Shown here: positions 48,601 through 61,800 of the stretch, one piece after another
Layout of the letters: each line of letters opens with the position of its first letter
Position numbering within the stretch: position 1 is the stretch's first letter
NCBI GenBank assembly: GCA_022605955.1
Contig: JAKCOZ010000020.1
Coordinates: forward strand, 10,219,001 to 10,283,000
Length of the DNA: 64,000 bases
Reading direction: 5' to 3'
Source: Rallus limicola
Lineage: Eukaryota; Chordata; Aves; Gruiformes; Rallidae
Made by a program: the position numbers and the translations under genes
Notes under the pieces: generated by a model
Seen by the model: the letters and a program-made list of their open reading frames with translations, nothing else
The model's database searches: none
Told to the model about the DNA's origin: nothing

Positions 48601-51192
48601 ATTATTTCTAGCAGAAAAGTTACAAGCAGAAATAGATGCTCTGCCATCCTGCTGGGGCTCTACTCCTTCCAACTGAACTGTTTTCTGGCATTCCCCTTGT
48701 ACAGTTTGAGACAGGACATGAGCACTTTCCTACATGTCTTCTGGGTTATGTCCATACTTTACTGAAGGAAAATGTGTTTGGGGGAGGAAGGCAGCAAAGC
48801 TTCCTGGGAGGAAGATTAGTCATTAAACAGTGGGAGGTTTGTGTTACCAAAGCTGGGGATAAGTCTTCAAAAGTGGCCCACAATCCTAGGTAGGCAGTGT
48901 GACTGACTGAAGGAGAGAGCTGTCTAGCAATACCACCATTCCCTTGCCTTGAGCGTGCCTTTCATTTTTCCTAGTATTTTGTTTCATTTACAGCTTTCAA
49001 GAAGTTCATTATTGATTAAGCATCAGTATAAATTCTAGTAGCTCTGTGCTTTGGTCTTTTTTCTCTGTGTCCCAGTAATACAATAGCCTAGAAAATATAC
49101 TGGTATGAAGCTTCATCTTTCTACTCTTCCCCTCATGGGTCCCTGGCCTGTGGGGTTTCTGCTCATGCCTCTGTTCTGTCTCCCTTGCTAGTGAGACCTG
49201 GAGTTCACCTCCCACATGCACCTATAATGAAACCATGGCTGCGTGAACCTCTTGTTTTCCTTCTTTTCAACAGCTCACTAGGCTTGAATGCTTGGAGCCG
49301 TCTGAATTTTTCAAAAGCTTGGCCATGCCAAGAATGTTTTTCTGTAGGGCGTCCTTTTTTTCTTCTTCCTCCCTCCCCACTCCTGCTAAGACTCATGATT
49401 CACTGAGACAGTTGAGCATTTCAGTGCATGATCATGAGGAACATGAAGAAGATATCAAAGGCATAAGTACAAGCAAAGTCTGTCCTGACTTGGGATCACT
49501 GATTGCAGTATGAGGTATGTGTTTTTGTAGGGAATGTCTGAAATTCAGTAGCACAGTTCCTGAGTACTGCAGGTACTCAGTCCTTCTGTGTTCAGGCAGA
49601 CTATTTGTAGTGTCACACTTAACCTTAGCACAGGATTTTCATGTAAGCAGCACGAAAATGCTAACTTGACTCTTTCAGACAACTGACGAACCCCTGTCCC
49701 TCTGGTCTGTCCTATAATTAAACAGAGATGATGCTGGAGCTATAACTGCTTAGGACAGTGGTAGCAATGAAGTACAAGAGACGTTCCTTCACAAAGTGCT
49801 AAACTGTCCCAGACCTCGTTGTGACTTGGAGAAGCAAATCTCACCTTTGTACTGCCTTGTGTGTTTGTTACTAGCAAATGGTGACAATTTCCTTCTGTCT
49901 TTCTCTTTAATTATTTAGTTGAAATAACGACGCTTTCCTCTTGAAAAATTCTTAATTTGAAAATGTTGAGCAGCTTAAACTCTTAATTGTTTTGCTCTGC
50001 ATTGTAGATGATTTGGAGGGCATTTGCATGTTGCTGTGTGGTGTCCCCAAGACTACTATATATAAATGTTTTGTTTATTATGGGTTGTTGAGAGACTTTT
50101 GGAAAGGAAAGCTTTGGGGCCAAACGCGGGATATTTGAGGAGCTTATTTATGAGAATCCAGCATCAAACTAAATGCCTGTTGCTATGGAAAAGGTTCTTG
50201 GTGATGTAATCATATGGGAATTTTTTTATGTTGTTTTGTTTTGTGTGTATTTCTGAGTTGACCACTAACATTACCAGTGAATGAGAACTATAAATGCCTT
50301 GTTGACAGGGTAGTACCTCTGCAGTAGCCAAGTGGAGCTAATCGTTTTAGCTCAAGTGTGTCTAAACTTTCTGATCCTTTAGAGCTGAGAGTCTTACATA
50401 ATGTACAGATTTCGTTCATCAGAGATCTGAAAGACCTGAAGTGATTCCCAAGTGAGAGATGGTATCAGCTCCCTAATAGCTTTAGCACATCTTTGTGGAA
50501 ATAGGCTGGGCAAGGTGGGCTGTTGAGTCCAAATGACCCATCTATTGATTCACATTGTGAAATTAGATTTACTCTGTATTTCCTACCCAGCAGCAGCTGG
50601 TGACCAATCACAGAGCTATATTCCCAGCATGGGAACCAAACCTGAACCATTAAAGAGCTGCAGGTGGTCTCAGAGCCACAGAGCAGATGCCTCATCTCCA
50701 GCACTCCAGAACTGGCATTAATACGGAGTTAAACCAGCAGATCTACAGGTGGTAGAAATTCAACATATCTCCTTTAAAATGTATGGAGCTAAATGGGCTG
50801 TACTGGGAAAGGGCCTGGCCTCCAGTTCTTATGAGGAAAATTTTTCTTAAGTGGCTTGTGGATAAGCAGGCATTTTGGAATGTTTGGAAACAAGATTCCT
50901 GTTCCCAGGGATTTATGCAGAAAAAAGAAGAAATCATGAAAGTTGAACATTGATTCTTTGTAATTTGCTCACGAGTAATTAGGCACAGATACTGCAGGAT
51001 GTGCTGGTATGGACTCCGGTTTGAAAAGCTGAGGGTCATTTCAACAGAGCCATGAAGGTCTCAGAGCTGAGTTTCATCAGAGTTCGGATCTTGTTTCTCA
51101 GAAAACATTCTGTTGTCATAGAAAAGGTGAGATCCATTTCCTTTATATTAATAATTGTGGGTTGGTGTTTTGTTTTTTTTTTTTCCATTTAG

Positions 51193-51373
51193 GTCTGGCA
51201 AAGCCCATGGGATTAGTTGAAGGTCCAGGAGGCCTGGGCCAGGGGGGAATGGCTGCTACCCTGAGAGATGATAGCCATGAATCAGAGACCAAGTACGAAG
51301 AATATGGTTACAATGCACAGCTCAGTGACAGGATTTCACTGGACAGATCCATCCCTGACTACAGACCAAAAAA
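51193..51373 (+). CDS. GALNT9: GALNT9 coding exon 2 (stem and pre-catalytic motif)
   Basis: This exon supplies the last two bases of codon 81, codons 82-140, and the first two bases of codon 141. Residues 81-107 are a Gly/Pro-rich stem segment (GLAKPMGLVEGPGG, GQGGMAATLRDD). Residues 115-140 contain the family block just before the catalytic domain (YGYNAQLSDRISLDRSIPDY, then RPK). The SDRI-L-RS-PD core is shared by nearly all GalNAc-transferases and fixes the identity. The acceptor is a T-rich tract ending CCATTTAG. The donor is AAAAAA|GTAAGT, a strong consensus and phase 2. In GALNT9 the split codon becomes a Lys before Cys. The GT-A catalytic domain and the C-terminal lectin domain are not in this window. 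Confidence 0.96.
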
Positions 51374-54300
51374 GTAAGTTGAATTCCGCATTATTATTAA
51401 GAGCAAGTGATTGACTGTTGTTCTATTGGCCCATGATTCTTCTCTTCACATCCCTTCCTGGTTAGAGTATGACAGCAGTTAGTCATACATATACCCCTGA
51501 GTTTAGTGAAAATTAAAAAGACCAACTGTCATCTCAAGCATGAAATGTCATATTAAATGTGTAGCTAATTCTGTGAGTAATGCATTAATATGCATATTCA
51601 GGGCCTCAGATCAAGAACTGAGGAACTGCATCAGGATATTGGTGCTTCTTGGGTTTGGTTCACGTTGAAAAAGCCCCATAGTGCCAGCTGAGCCCACGGT
51701 CAGAGGTGGGAGCCATCTTCTATGGGGCAGTGCCAAGAAGTGCTTTCTAGACACTGGTCACTTAAAAATTCAATGGAGTTAAATCAACTGCCTTCTCTTT
51801 AATTGCATTTGATATTCTTAGAATGCTTTAGTCAAGGTTTAAAACATGCTGAAACACAGACTAAGGGTAATCCATCGGGGGGCCTGTAATTACAGTAAGA
51901 TTTTTTTGGTCTTTGGAATGTGTGTTTATTTTTATTCCAGTGTTATAGTCTTCACATGCCTGTGCTATGTTTGACATTGCAATTATATGTTTAATATTTG
52001 CACTGATTTATTACATTTTGTATTAAATATCTTTCAAATCTTTCGCATTTATGGAGCTATGTATCTTCCAGATGAGACATCCGCACTGTCATCCTACGAA
52101 TGACAATCAGTAATGTCTTAATGCAGAGGAGATCAGCAGCAATGCCTAAGTTACTCTCAGGAGAAAAAATTGAAAAGAATACTTAATTAATTTCTAATAA
52201 TAATCTTCTGTTTTAAAAGACCCACTGGGGCTCCTAGGCAGAACTGAAAGTTAAATAAAAAAAGTATCTTATTATGTGGCAAGAAAAGTTTAGCCAAGCA
52301 AAACAGCTATGCTCTGCGAGTAGATTGGAATTGAATTAGGATTTTAGGCAGTTCAAGCTGCCAAAAACAAAATCCAGCAAAACAAAACTTCAGCTTAACT
52401 AAAAATTTCATTAGCTGTGTTACATATTAATCTAGTCTCAGAAGTATTGACTCAGCATTTGTTTTCTTAGACACTTGCTGTACAAAAGAAAAACCTAGAT
52501 AAAAGGGAGTGGCAAAGAAGAAAATCTATTGCTTTGATATCCCATTTGATGCAAGTATACTGACCTGTACAGTGATTTTATCTCTCCATCTCTCTTGATG
52601 CATCATAAAAATTCATCATGGAATTATTCTGAGGAAAAAGTAGCCTGTAGTTATGCAAATAATGGACCGATCTGGTCCAAAGACCCTTAAAATCAGTGTG
52701 AAGTTTTTCAAATGTATGTCAGAGAGGTTTGACCTGGCCTGTTATTAGCTGCTGCGGTCAAGTGGATAATAAATGAGAATGCTCTGCTAGGAAATACAAA
52801 AGCAGAGGCTGCAGAGCGTGCATCTAGCTCAGTGACTGTCAGAAGCGTGAGAGCATTTTCAATGCAGTGATGTTTCACTTCAGGTTATACTCTTCCACAG
52901 TTTACTTGGAAGCTTTGATGAGTCATTCAGATAAGGTTTTTGATGTTCTCGTTTTGGGAATCTTGTACAGCTCTGCTGCATGAGTAACTGCCAGAGTTAC
53001 TGGAGAAGTGTCTTACTTGTAGGGTTTTGATACTTTTGAGGTGGTTCTAGTTAGGTCTAGATGTTGGAATTGAAGCACCTATCTCTAGATACTTACGAGT
53101 CACAAGAAACCCCTTTTGTTTGCTAGGAAAAATAAGTGGAAGTTTGGAGAAGGTAGAAGCTCTTATATGAAGAATTTTATCCATTTGTATCAGAGGAGCT
53201 TTGACTCCATTTGGTCACCATTTCTATTAGCCATTTTGCTGTCCTCTTCAAAAGCATTTTTTGCCTCTGACCCGTTCAAATGCACAATTCCTCATGTGCA
53301 GCCTTTCTTGGGAGCTCTCACTCTAATGCTGAGGCAGTTTTCACTCCCTACCCTGTCAACCTCTTCTATCCACCATGTGGGACCACATCTGCTTACCTAA
53401 CAGGGATAGTTGTGCACCATAGCCAGAAGGTAAAGTTGAGCTTGACGTTGTTTGGTTTAGATACTCTGCCCTAATTATATATTGGAGAGAAGTAAACCTC
53501 CAGATCTTTGAGACAAGCTTTGGAAAAACCACTTTTGTTTTGTTCAACTTTGTATGCCAACCTACCCCATGGTCTCATCTCTCCATCTCATCACTGAGCC
53601 CTTCTCAGTCTGCTTGTGATTTATAGTCATGTCATTCGCAGAACTTTTCATTTCTAAAAAGGGAGAACTCCATTTTTAAATTGAGAAGAAAGGTAGAATT
53701 AATGTCCAAGGCTGTGTACAAAGCCTGTGACCAGTCTATGAATAAACCAGTTATCTGGATACACATTCCCAAAGTATTACTCCATGCTTCCTTCTCATTC
53801 TGGCTTCCGTTTAAAGCGTCCAGCTCTACATATGCACACCAGTACATGTTAAAGGTAAGAACCAGGAGAATTTATACTGAAGTTCACAGTGTATAGACAC
53901 AACTTATGAAAGTGAACATGATTTTGCTGTGCATATATGGGACTTGTGATATTAGAGGCTTAGTGATCTTTTAAAATAAATTTGATCAGAAATAATTTTG
54001 TTCATTTAATCTTTGAATTACCCCCCTCATTGTTGTCCAGTGTCTTATTCTGGTAAAATAACCCTTCTATTCCATCTATTAGCATAGCTTCAGTAAACAT
54101 TTAGCAGCTTAATTTCTTTTCAGAAGGTATTTTCATCCCCATACAGCAAATTAAAAAAAAAAAATTGCACTAAAGAGGTGTACAGTTAGACAGCGTGACC
54201 ATGAAGGCTCCTAAATTGGAGTCACCTCCGTGTCCTTCCACTGCAGTAAAATCTGCAAGCCTGGGTGGGTAGTTGAGCGCTCAAGATGCTTTTCCCACAC

Positions 54301-55781
54301 ATTTGCATTGTGTTCTGCTTTCCTACCTGCTGCTGCCAGTGCAGATATCCCCCTTTTTCTTTAAACTCAGAAGCTTTTTCTTTAAGATAGGAATTGCTAA
54401 GTCAGGGCAGGAGAAAAGAACAGATTTTGTGCATATTGTGTTTGTGTGGCAAATCGAAGCAATGACAGTAAATAACTTGTGATTACAATTCACACAATAA
54501 TTACAAAATTATAGCTTGATCCTAACACGGTGTAATAAATATGTCTCAGCTTTTTCTTCTCTGATATTGTACCTCCTACAGCTTGAATGCTTGCCCTGTC
54601 TCTGTGTTGAAAGCAGACAACCCTGGGGAAACAGTTCAAAAACATACTGTGAATTGGTATTTCAAGCTATGTTTAGTTTCAAGGGATGTGTAATATAGAG
54701 AAGTTGCAATTTTGTTTTATAAAACAATGCAAAGCCTCCCCACCAGTTTGTGAGCTTATCCAGTGTGACCTTGAACACGGTCTTCATTTCTTGTTGGATT
54801 TCACCTAAATCAAATGGGCTGATTTTAAACTTGTGCTGATGATCTTTCCATAACATTTTATATGTTTTAATGGTGGCTTTTGCCTTGAAGCATCAGAGTA
54901 GAGTGCAGTTGAGTGCTCTGAGAAGATGCAAGGACTGAGTAGTGGGAATTAAATGCTTTTGAGTTCAACGTCAAGCAGAATACTCAAGATTCATTACGGT
55001 TGATTGATGAGTTTTCAGCTAATCATCCTGGTATTGGACTGACCTGAGATTTTGTTTCATGCACTCAGTGGAAAGCAGTCGATATCTTGTCTGTTAAAAT
55101 ACATGAAAATGACTCCAAAAATAGTGGTCTGGTTAGTACTGTTATTCAGTATCTAAATTCTAGGGTAAATTTTTTAGTACATATGAAATCTATGTTAATG
55201 CCAAAGAATTTTGCAGGATTATTTTTGTTACAAGGGAATTCATAATGCCTGCTATGGAATTATTTTCTACCCCTGTCATACAGACACATATCAAGCTTGA
55301 GAAACATTTCTCAAGTTAAGAGCAAGCCACAAGAGGAGCGAGAAAAGTAGCACAGGTCTTGGCATGTTGCTGCTGCAGCCCTGTCTTTGCTCCCCAGTGT
55401 GCTGAAGTTTTCTGAGGGCTACACCACCATGGAAAATATGTTGTAGAGAGCATAGGATGTTTGATGTCTTGTCTCTCTTTCCAGCGGTATTGGCAGGACT
55501 TTCTAGGTCTCACTAGCATATACTGTATTTCCTCTGTGCAGTGGAAGAAAAAGAACCTTCTCTTGCAGGGAACAGGTTATTTTTCCTTTGGAAGCATATT
55601 GCTAAGCTAGAACTTGCTTTGTGGTTCTCTGGGAAAAATGTTATTTAATAGTGCAATATTATCAGATAAATTTCTATCTGTGTTCATAGAATCATAGTTT
55701 TATGTTCTTCCGTCATCAAAAGGAGTGTTGTGATCACATCAACCTGAGTACGTAGTGGAGATAAATCCGATGTTGCCCAAC

Positions 55782-55815
55782 GATCCTTATATATATATAT
55801 ATATATATAAGGATC
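55782..55815. repeat. Perfect 34-bp TA-rich palindrome
   Basis: GATCC plus a TA run, then the exact reverse complement ending GGATC. Unlike a plain TA microsatellite, it is sealed by matching GATCCTTA and TAAGGATC ends, so one strand can fold into a hairpin or the duplex can extrude as a cruciform. Confidence 0.9.
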
Positions 55816-55818
55816 TTT

Positions 55819-55823
<5 letters not shown>

Positions 55824-55857
<34 letters not shown>
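55824..55857. repeat. TA dinucleotide microsatellite
   Basis: About 17 uninterrupted TA units separated from the preceding palindrome by a short T run. Likely length-polymorphic. Confidence 0.92.
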
Positions 55858-55863
<6 letters not shown>

Positions 55864-58800
55864 CATATGTGTGTGTGCACGAAAGTATCAGCACCGGTAT
55901 TTGTATCTGTTATCTCTACCAATATTTGTAGCTGTAGAATTGACTTGACTCTTACCCATGGGAATGCTGTGAAATCTGTGGGGCAGCATGTGGTCCTTTC
56001 TTACCAAAGGGCCAGGGTTTGAGTAAATACCAGATCTGGAGCAACACAGCTGCAATTTTAATAGAGATCCTGCACTCTCGAACAGAAGTGCCTGGATCAG
56101 CCACCTAAACCCCTGCATAGTCATTTGCCTTCAAGTGGCTTAATTTGTTAGAGGTTCTGAGAGTAGAGAACAGATTTAGCTGGGACATGGTTGTGTGGCT
56201 ATGATAGGCTTCAGAAACAGCAGCAGTCATCCATCTGCCCTTTTGGAGGAATAACGGCCTTCACAGCTGCCAGCTATAGCATAAAATGTAAGTCAGTGCT
56301 TCAGGAGCAAAGGATCAGATTCAACCGTTCCCAACCATGCACAAAGGCAGAGGTGCTACAGCCCCATGTGATAGTAGATTTTTCACTTTATCAAAGATGA
56401 AGAATGCAGGAAAAGTCAAAACCTTAGGGAATTTCATTTCAAGGTGGGGGGAGAGGCTTTAAAACTTACAGAAGTTGTTTGTTTTGCAATGTGGCATCCT
56501 GGAAAATTGGGAAGTGTCAACTAACCAGATGCTTTCAACAGTAAGCATCGTCTCTCAGGATAACATCAATTCCCTTGTTCTTTCTGGTGCACAGGCTGGA
56601 TCGCAAGGGGTTGAAATAAACAGTTTGAACACCTGTAAACCTGGCATTTTCTAACTTTCTATCACTTGACTTTGCAACTTAAATAACTTCTGGGCTTTCT
56701 TTACATGCAGGACACGTCCACACATACGCACACATGCACTTGTCAAAACCACTTGCTGTGATGCATTATGCATACTTTTGAGAAAAGTTAATATGATCCC
56801 GGAGCTTCCATAATGGCTAAATTGGCTTTTACAAGAAATTGTCGCTGCTTTGTGAGGATCTTTAATTTAACCGATCTTTTTTGTGCAACTTGATGCCGGG
56901 TGCATTGTGGCAGTTCAGTGATAACAATAATACTAATATATGGATTCAGTCCGCTGGCTCTATCAGCCGAAGAAGATATTTCTTTGTGTTACGGTCATGG
57001 ATGTTTGTATTGAGAAAATTCAGCCCTAAAGAACAGACTTATTAATGCTGAGGCAACTCAAGTCTTTAGCCATAAAAAGCAGAGGAATCTAGGTCTCGAG
57101 GAAATTACTTTCATTTATTCAGGTCTTTTATAGAGGCGAGCGTTTTCGTTGCTTGCTATAGACATTTCACAATGGCAAAGGAATTGCATCTCTAGGGCTC
57201 TGAAGTGTAATTAATGGTTCACTCCGCTCTATACCTAAGGAAAAGCTTTTTTAATTACCTATCAAAAAGGATTCTGGAATTGATCAAATAGTGCTATCAA
57301 GGGGGCAGACTTGGTAAATAGACCTCTGATTTGTTCATTCAAGAGTTTAATAACGGTAGCTAGAAAACAGCCTTTCTGTCCATCAGTGGCCGGTGAGCTC
57401 GAGCCTTTTGAGAAGGCAGGGAGCTCACCTTTCATTCTGACCCTTTTCTTTTGGCAGTGGAACTGTGTGGACTCGCTGTGATGTTTTGCGGCACCAGGCA
57501 GCAGCTCTCTCTCCAGCCAAATCGTACATGTAGTTTGCAAGTTCTCTGTTGTGAGAGGAGGATCAGTGCTCTGGTACAACGGACCCTGCCCGAGGCTGTC
57601 AGAGCGGGCAGCTCCTCTGCCCTTCTGTGCTGGATGTCCCTGCAGGAGCAGGGCAGCAAGGCAGATGGCTTTCAAAGAGCATCAGCTTTTGGATCAGTGG
57701 ATTGGAGAGGGCTAGACCTGGTATTACTTGATTTTTCTCCATCTCTGCAGTTTGCTCTGCCTCATGACCCACTTTTCAAGTCCTCTGGGGACGCTGGGTG
57801 TTCTGTGCACTGCTTAGAAAAATAACTCAAGAAACTCCAAACTGAAGCAGGCCCTTAGGATTCTTCCCAGGTTAAGCAGAGTGTGATGTAATGGACCCTT
57901 TTTCAAGGAACATGTGAGCTGGAACAGATCCAGTGCTGTTCAGGAAGCAGCATTTCTGATGAGCAGAAAATGGCAACTAAAAATAAAAAAAATACACATT
58001 AAAAAAAAAAATTCCACCTAAAAATATTTTGTGTCAGGCTGATCATCTTCTGTGAAAAGATTATTTAAACAAAGTGTTTATACCAATGAAACATTTCATG
58101 TTTTCGTTTAAAGAGGCTTCTTTTTTAATAGGAAACTTTTCAACCTTTGTATTTGCTGCCACTCTCAGTAAATATAAAGATCCATGTAAAATTCTGAAAA
58201 CCGCATTTTGGCTGCTCTGATTGCACATATGATGTAAGTTAAAGCAGAGAGAAAGAAAAAGAGAGGCAGAAAATGGAGCAGGCAGAACTACCTCTGGGCA
58301 ACAGCTTGGGATTGTTTATTGGAGGGAAATTGAGTAAGAGATGAAACTAACTGAGGTGTTTTAATTAAATCTCGAATCAATATCCAGATGTGGGCTTTGA
58401 ACAGGGTGAAGGAGGCATTGTGTGTACATGAGCTCTCTGGGATTTTATATCGTTCTCAACCAGCTTTTCCTGGTTACAGAGACTGGACCTTTTCCTGGGG
58501 CTGTGAATCCCCTACAAATAGCCCAGGTACTGTTGTGCACACGCTGCCTGTATGTGCAGTTGGTGATGCAGCTTCATAGAGATGTGCTGGACGTCGAGCT
58601 GGCTGTCTTGCTCGAGAGCAGAAGGAAATCTGCCTGATAGCTGGGCTCCGACCAGCCGCTGCACAGTGTTTAGTGCTGTAATTCTGACTCAGCTCATCTG
58701 GGATATCAGTTGACAACCTGAACTTGCTCATACTGCTGCCTCTGGGTCAGTTGTGCTCAGTTGTGCATCCCCGTGTTATGCCAAAGGCTCATCACTGCAT

Positions 58801-61800
58801 TTTGAGAAGCGTTTCTTATTTTGGCTTTAAAAGACTCAGACTGGAACTGTATGAAGCCCAAAGAGGAGGGGAAAAATCACCTGCTCTTTTGGCTAAGAAG
58901 GGAAACTATCTGGGAATCGTACCACCAGCCAGCCCCTGTGCGGTACACCCCCATGCTTTGTGTTTGCATTCTTCCTCTCTAGTTGTCACTGAGACCTGTA
59001 GTTGTAGACTTAACCCTGTTTCTGAAGGAACTGCAGGTTTTTAACCAACCTCTGCTGGAGCTCTGCTCACTTTGCATAGATAATGATAGATTAATTGGAA
59101 TGTGGGCTCAAATCTTTGTCTCCAAAATCCTGGGTCACCATCAGGTCTTTGAATATTTAATTTGTTATATGGTGTTAAATTGCTCCAGTGAGAAGACTGG
59201 GGATCAGATCAACGCTGTGACTGTGTTTCCCAATAAGAAAAATTTATTGAGGAACTTTTGAGGGCATCTGAACATCAGGAAGGTTCTCAGAACGCTTTTG
59301 CCTGATCAACAGCAGCAGAGAATGAGCATGAGGTAGGACCGTGAGAGTGCCCAGGCCACACTACAGCAATACTCTGCCTTCTGCTCTGTAGTACATAGTA
59401 GTTGGTGACCTTGCAGGAGTTGGGTAGATGGTACCAGGGTTTTTTCAGGACACAGTTCCTAAGCAGAGACTCCCCATGAGCTGGACTCCATGCTGCCTCC
59501 ATAGTAGCAGCGTTGGACACGGGCAATATCTTGCAGTTATTCCTGATATTCGATAGTTTTCTCTGGCTTTTCCCATTAGATACGTTATTGATTCCCTTTT
59601 GTTTAGTGCTAGCTAGGCTTTCCAATTAAGTAGCAACTTTAATTATACCACAAAGCATATAACATAGATCTTTATTATTAACACTGACTTGTGGGATAAT
59701 AAAAGGAGGACTAGCAAGGCTAAATTTAACAGAATCATAAAACTGAACCACCTTTTTCAAAACCCCACCTTATGTTCAAATGCAGTAATTTTCCTCTTGT
59801 TACATTTTTGCAGTGTCTTTGTGTATATTAATTGTTGAAGACAAGTTCTGCACGAGTGTCAGCACTAATAAATGTAGATTTAGTGAAGGCTGAATTTGAT
59901 TAACTGGGGAGCATGAAAGATAACTGATTGCAATGTCGTGCTTAAATGCAGTAAGACTGGAAGCCATTCCCTGCAGTTTGTCTGCACCAGAACGTACTCT
60001 GGAATACATGAATAGTTTACCTAAGGTGGGTTGCATAACATTGGCTGAAAATCAGACATCTAAATTAAAGTGATCAACGTGGCTGCCTTTATAGTCAATG
60101 GAGAAGAAGACAACATGGTAACACATCTTAGACATACACTGTGTAGTTTCCTCTGGAGATCTTTCCCTCAGGAACCCAGGACAGCTGTCTGAAGTAGGAT
60201 TTCAGGTGAATCCACTCAAAAATGTTAAATGCTCCAAGGCACAGAGAAAGGAGGGAACTCCTGTATTAGCACCTCATGTTGAAGAATGACCTGCCAGCAT
60301 GGGCAGCCTGGGTAAGGTCATTACCCAACAGCTCTGGATACGGAACTGTGTGTGCAGCAGTGTTTTCAGCTGGGAGGAGGAGATGATCGAAAAGCTGGTT
60401 TGCATCCCTCAGGTTTTTGTACAACTCATAAGACTAAATGTGTCTCATGTGATCCGTACATTTCCAGGTGCCTTAAACATGGTTGCTTTATAAAAAAGAA
60501 AAAAGTATGCTTTAGAGACTGTAGTAATTTCCTGAACTGGAAAACAGAGCGCCACAACATTTTCATAGCAGGAGGAGTTACTGCTCTGCCTTACGAAGAG
60601 CAACGGCAGGGTGCTGTCTTTAAGTTGTGTGCTGTTCTTGCACAGTTAAATATATATCTGTTGTGAGAGCCAGCCATGACTTGCAGCTCTCTGCAGCTGT
60701 GTGTTGGCATTTTAAAGTTTCTTTCATTTTCCTCCCCTGGGCCCAGGGCTGATTGTTGCCTGCTATCACTTCCAGCGAGAAAAGGGTATTCCTGTAAATT
60801 TCTGAACTGTCATGTTATGTTACACTCCATGATACCACATTACAGGATAAAGAGAAGTAACAGAACAAGTCAGGCAATGAATTCAGGGTGGTATTTCATT
60901 TTCTGTTTCCTTGCATGTATCTCTGTTACATTACACCTGATGCCCTTCTTACGGCTTTGAAGGAATAATTCTAATAGGCCGAGGTGATGTTCCCCTTTTC
61001 TCTCTCAAAACATGTATGCAAATTTAGTTCTGAGAAATAGGTATTATTTCCAAATGCCTTCTTGGTGAAACTTTAAAAATTAGCTAGTTTTGGTTCCTTT
61101 CTCTTTTTTTTTTAAAATAGATTTCATAGTATAACAAAGTCAAGGTTTCAGGTCAAATAACAGAGGATTTTTAGTTGTTGTTGTTTGTGTCTTTGTGCTA
61201 GAAACATGAACAGGCCAGAAAGTCAGACAATTTACTCTTCTGTCTGAAATAAAACTGAATTGTGAACTCCAAGTTGATGCAGTGTTTCATTTTAATAGTG
61301 TCAGTTCTTGCTTGTTTTGCTCATGTCTCCTGTTTTGGGTGAATTTAGTGCTAATAAAAGTGAGACACTCTTAAAACTAGCCAGAGCCAGAATTACCTGA
61401 CAGTTGCTGACTATCAGATATAAGTTCCCTGTCGTGGTTAGCTTGATCTAGATGCTTTCAAAGGTTTTGTTTCTCTGAAATAGCACCTGCCAGTTAAGTT
61501 GTTTGATAGTTTTATGGTGTTAAAGTATGGGGCCTCTATTTTCTGTGCCTCTAGCTTTCTGAAAAATTCTTAGCTTCTGTTGTATTGCTTCTAAACCTTC
61601 TGCTGTGGTCTCAAAAACAAACCTTAGTTAAACGAGGTCACCTTGTTGGATGCAACTTCAAGGGAGGTCTAAGGACAGTTGCTTCTCATGCAGTCTGTGC
61701 ACACTTGTCCCTAAATTTCTACCAAACCAAGTGGCTCTCTTAAGAAGACATTGTGGAGCTGAGTGCACGCAATCTTGACCTGCATCCTTTTGGCCGTGGA

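Larger units (their letters stand above)
22742..51192 (+). other. GALNT9: GALNT9 intron 1 (28,451 bp, phase 1)
   Basis: Bounded by GTATGG at the donor and a long T tract ending TTTTCCATTTAG at the acceptor. Joining the flanks restores a glycine codon (G|GT) and the reading frame. The intron contains two CR1 remnants (29760-29872, 32630-32697) and a possible ancient repeat tail near 42505-42590. It also has several homeodomain-site-rich blocks (about 26150-26450, 40430-40640, 46270-46720). A 272-codon frame lies at 41838-42656. No other gene is recognised on either strand. A large first intron is common for this gene and often holds enhancers. Confidence 0.92.

Noticed and set aside
55684..55705. 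CR1 tail at ATAGAATCATAG
   Set aside because: Only about a dozen bases match the terminal repeat and no CR1 body follows. Similar short hits near 17021 and 18321 were dropped for the same reason.
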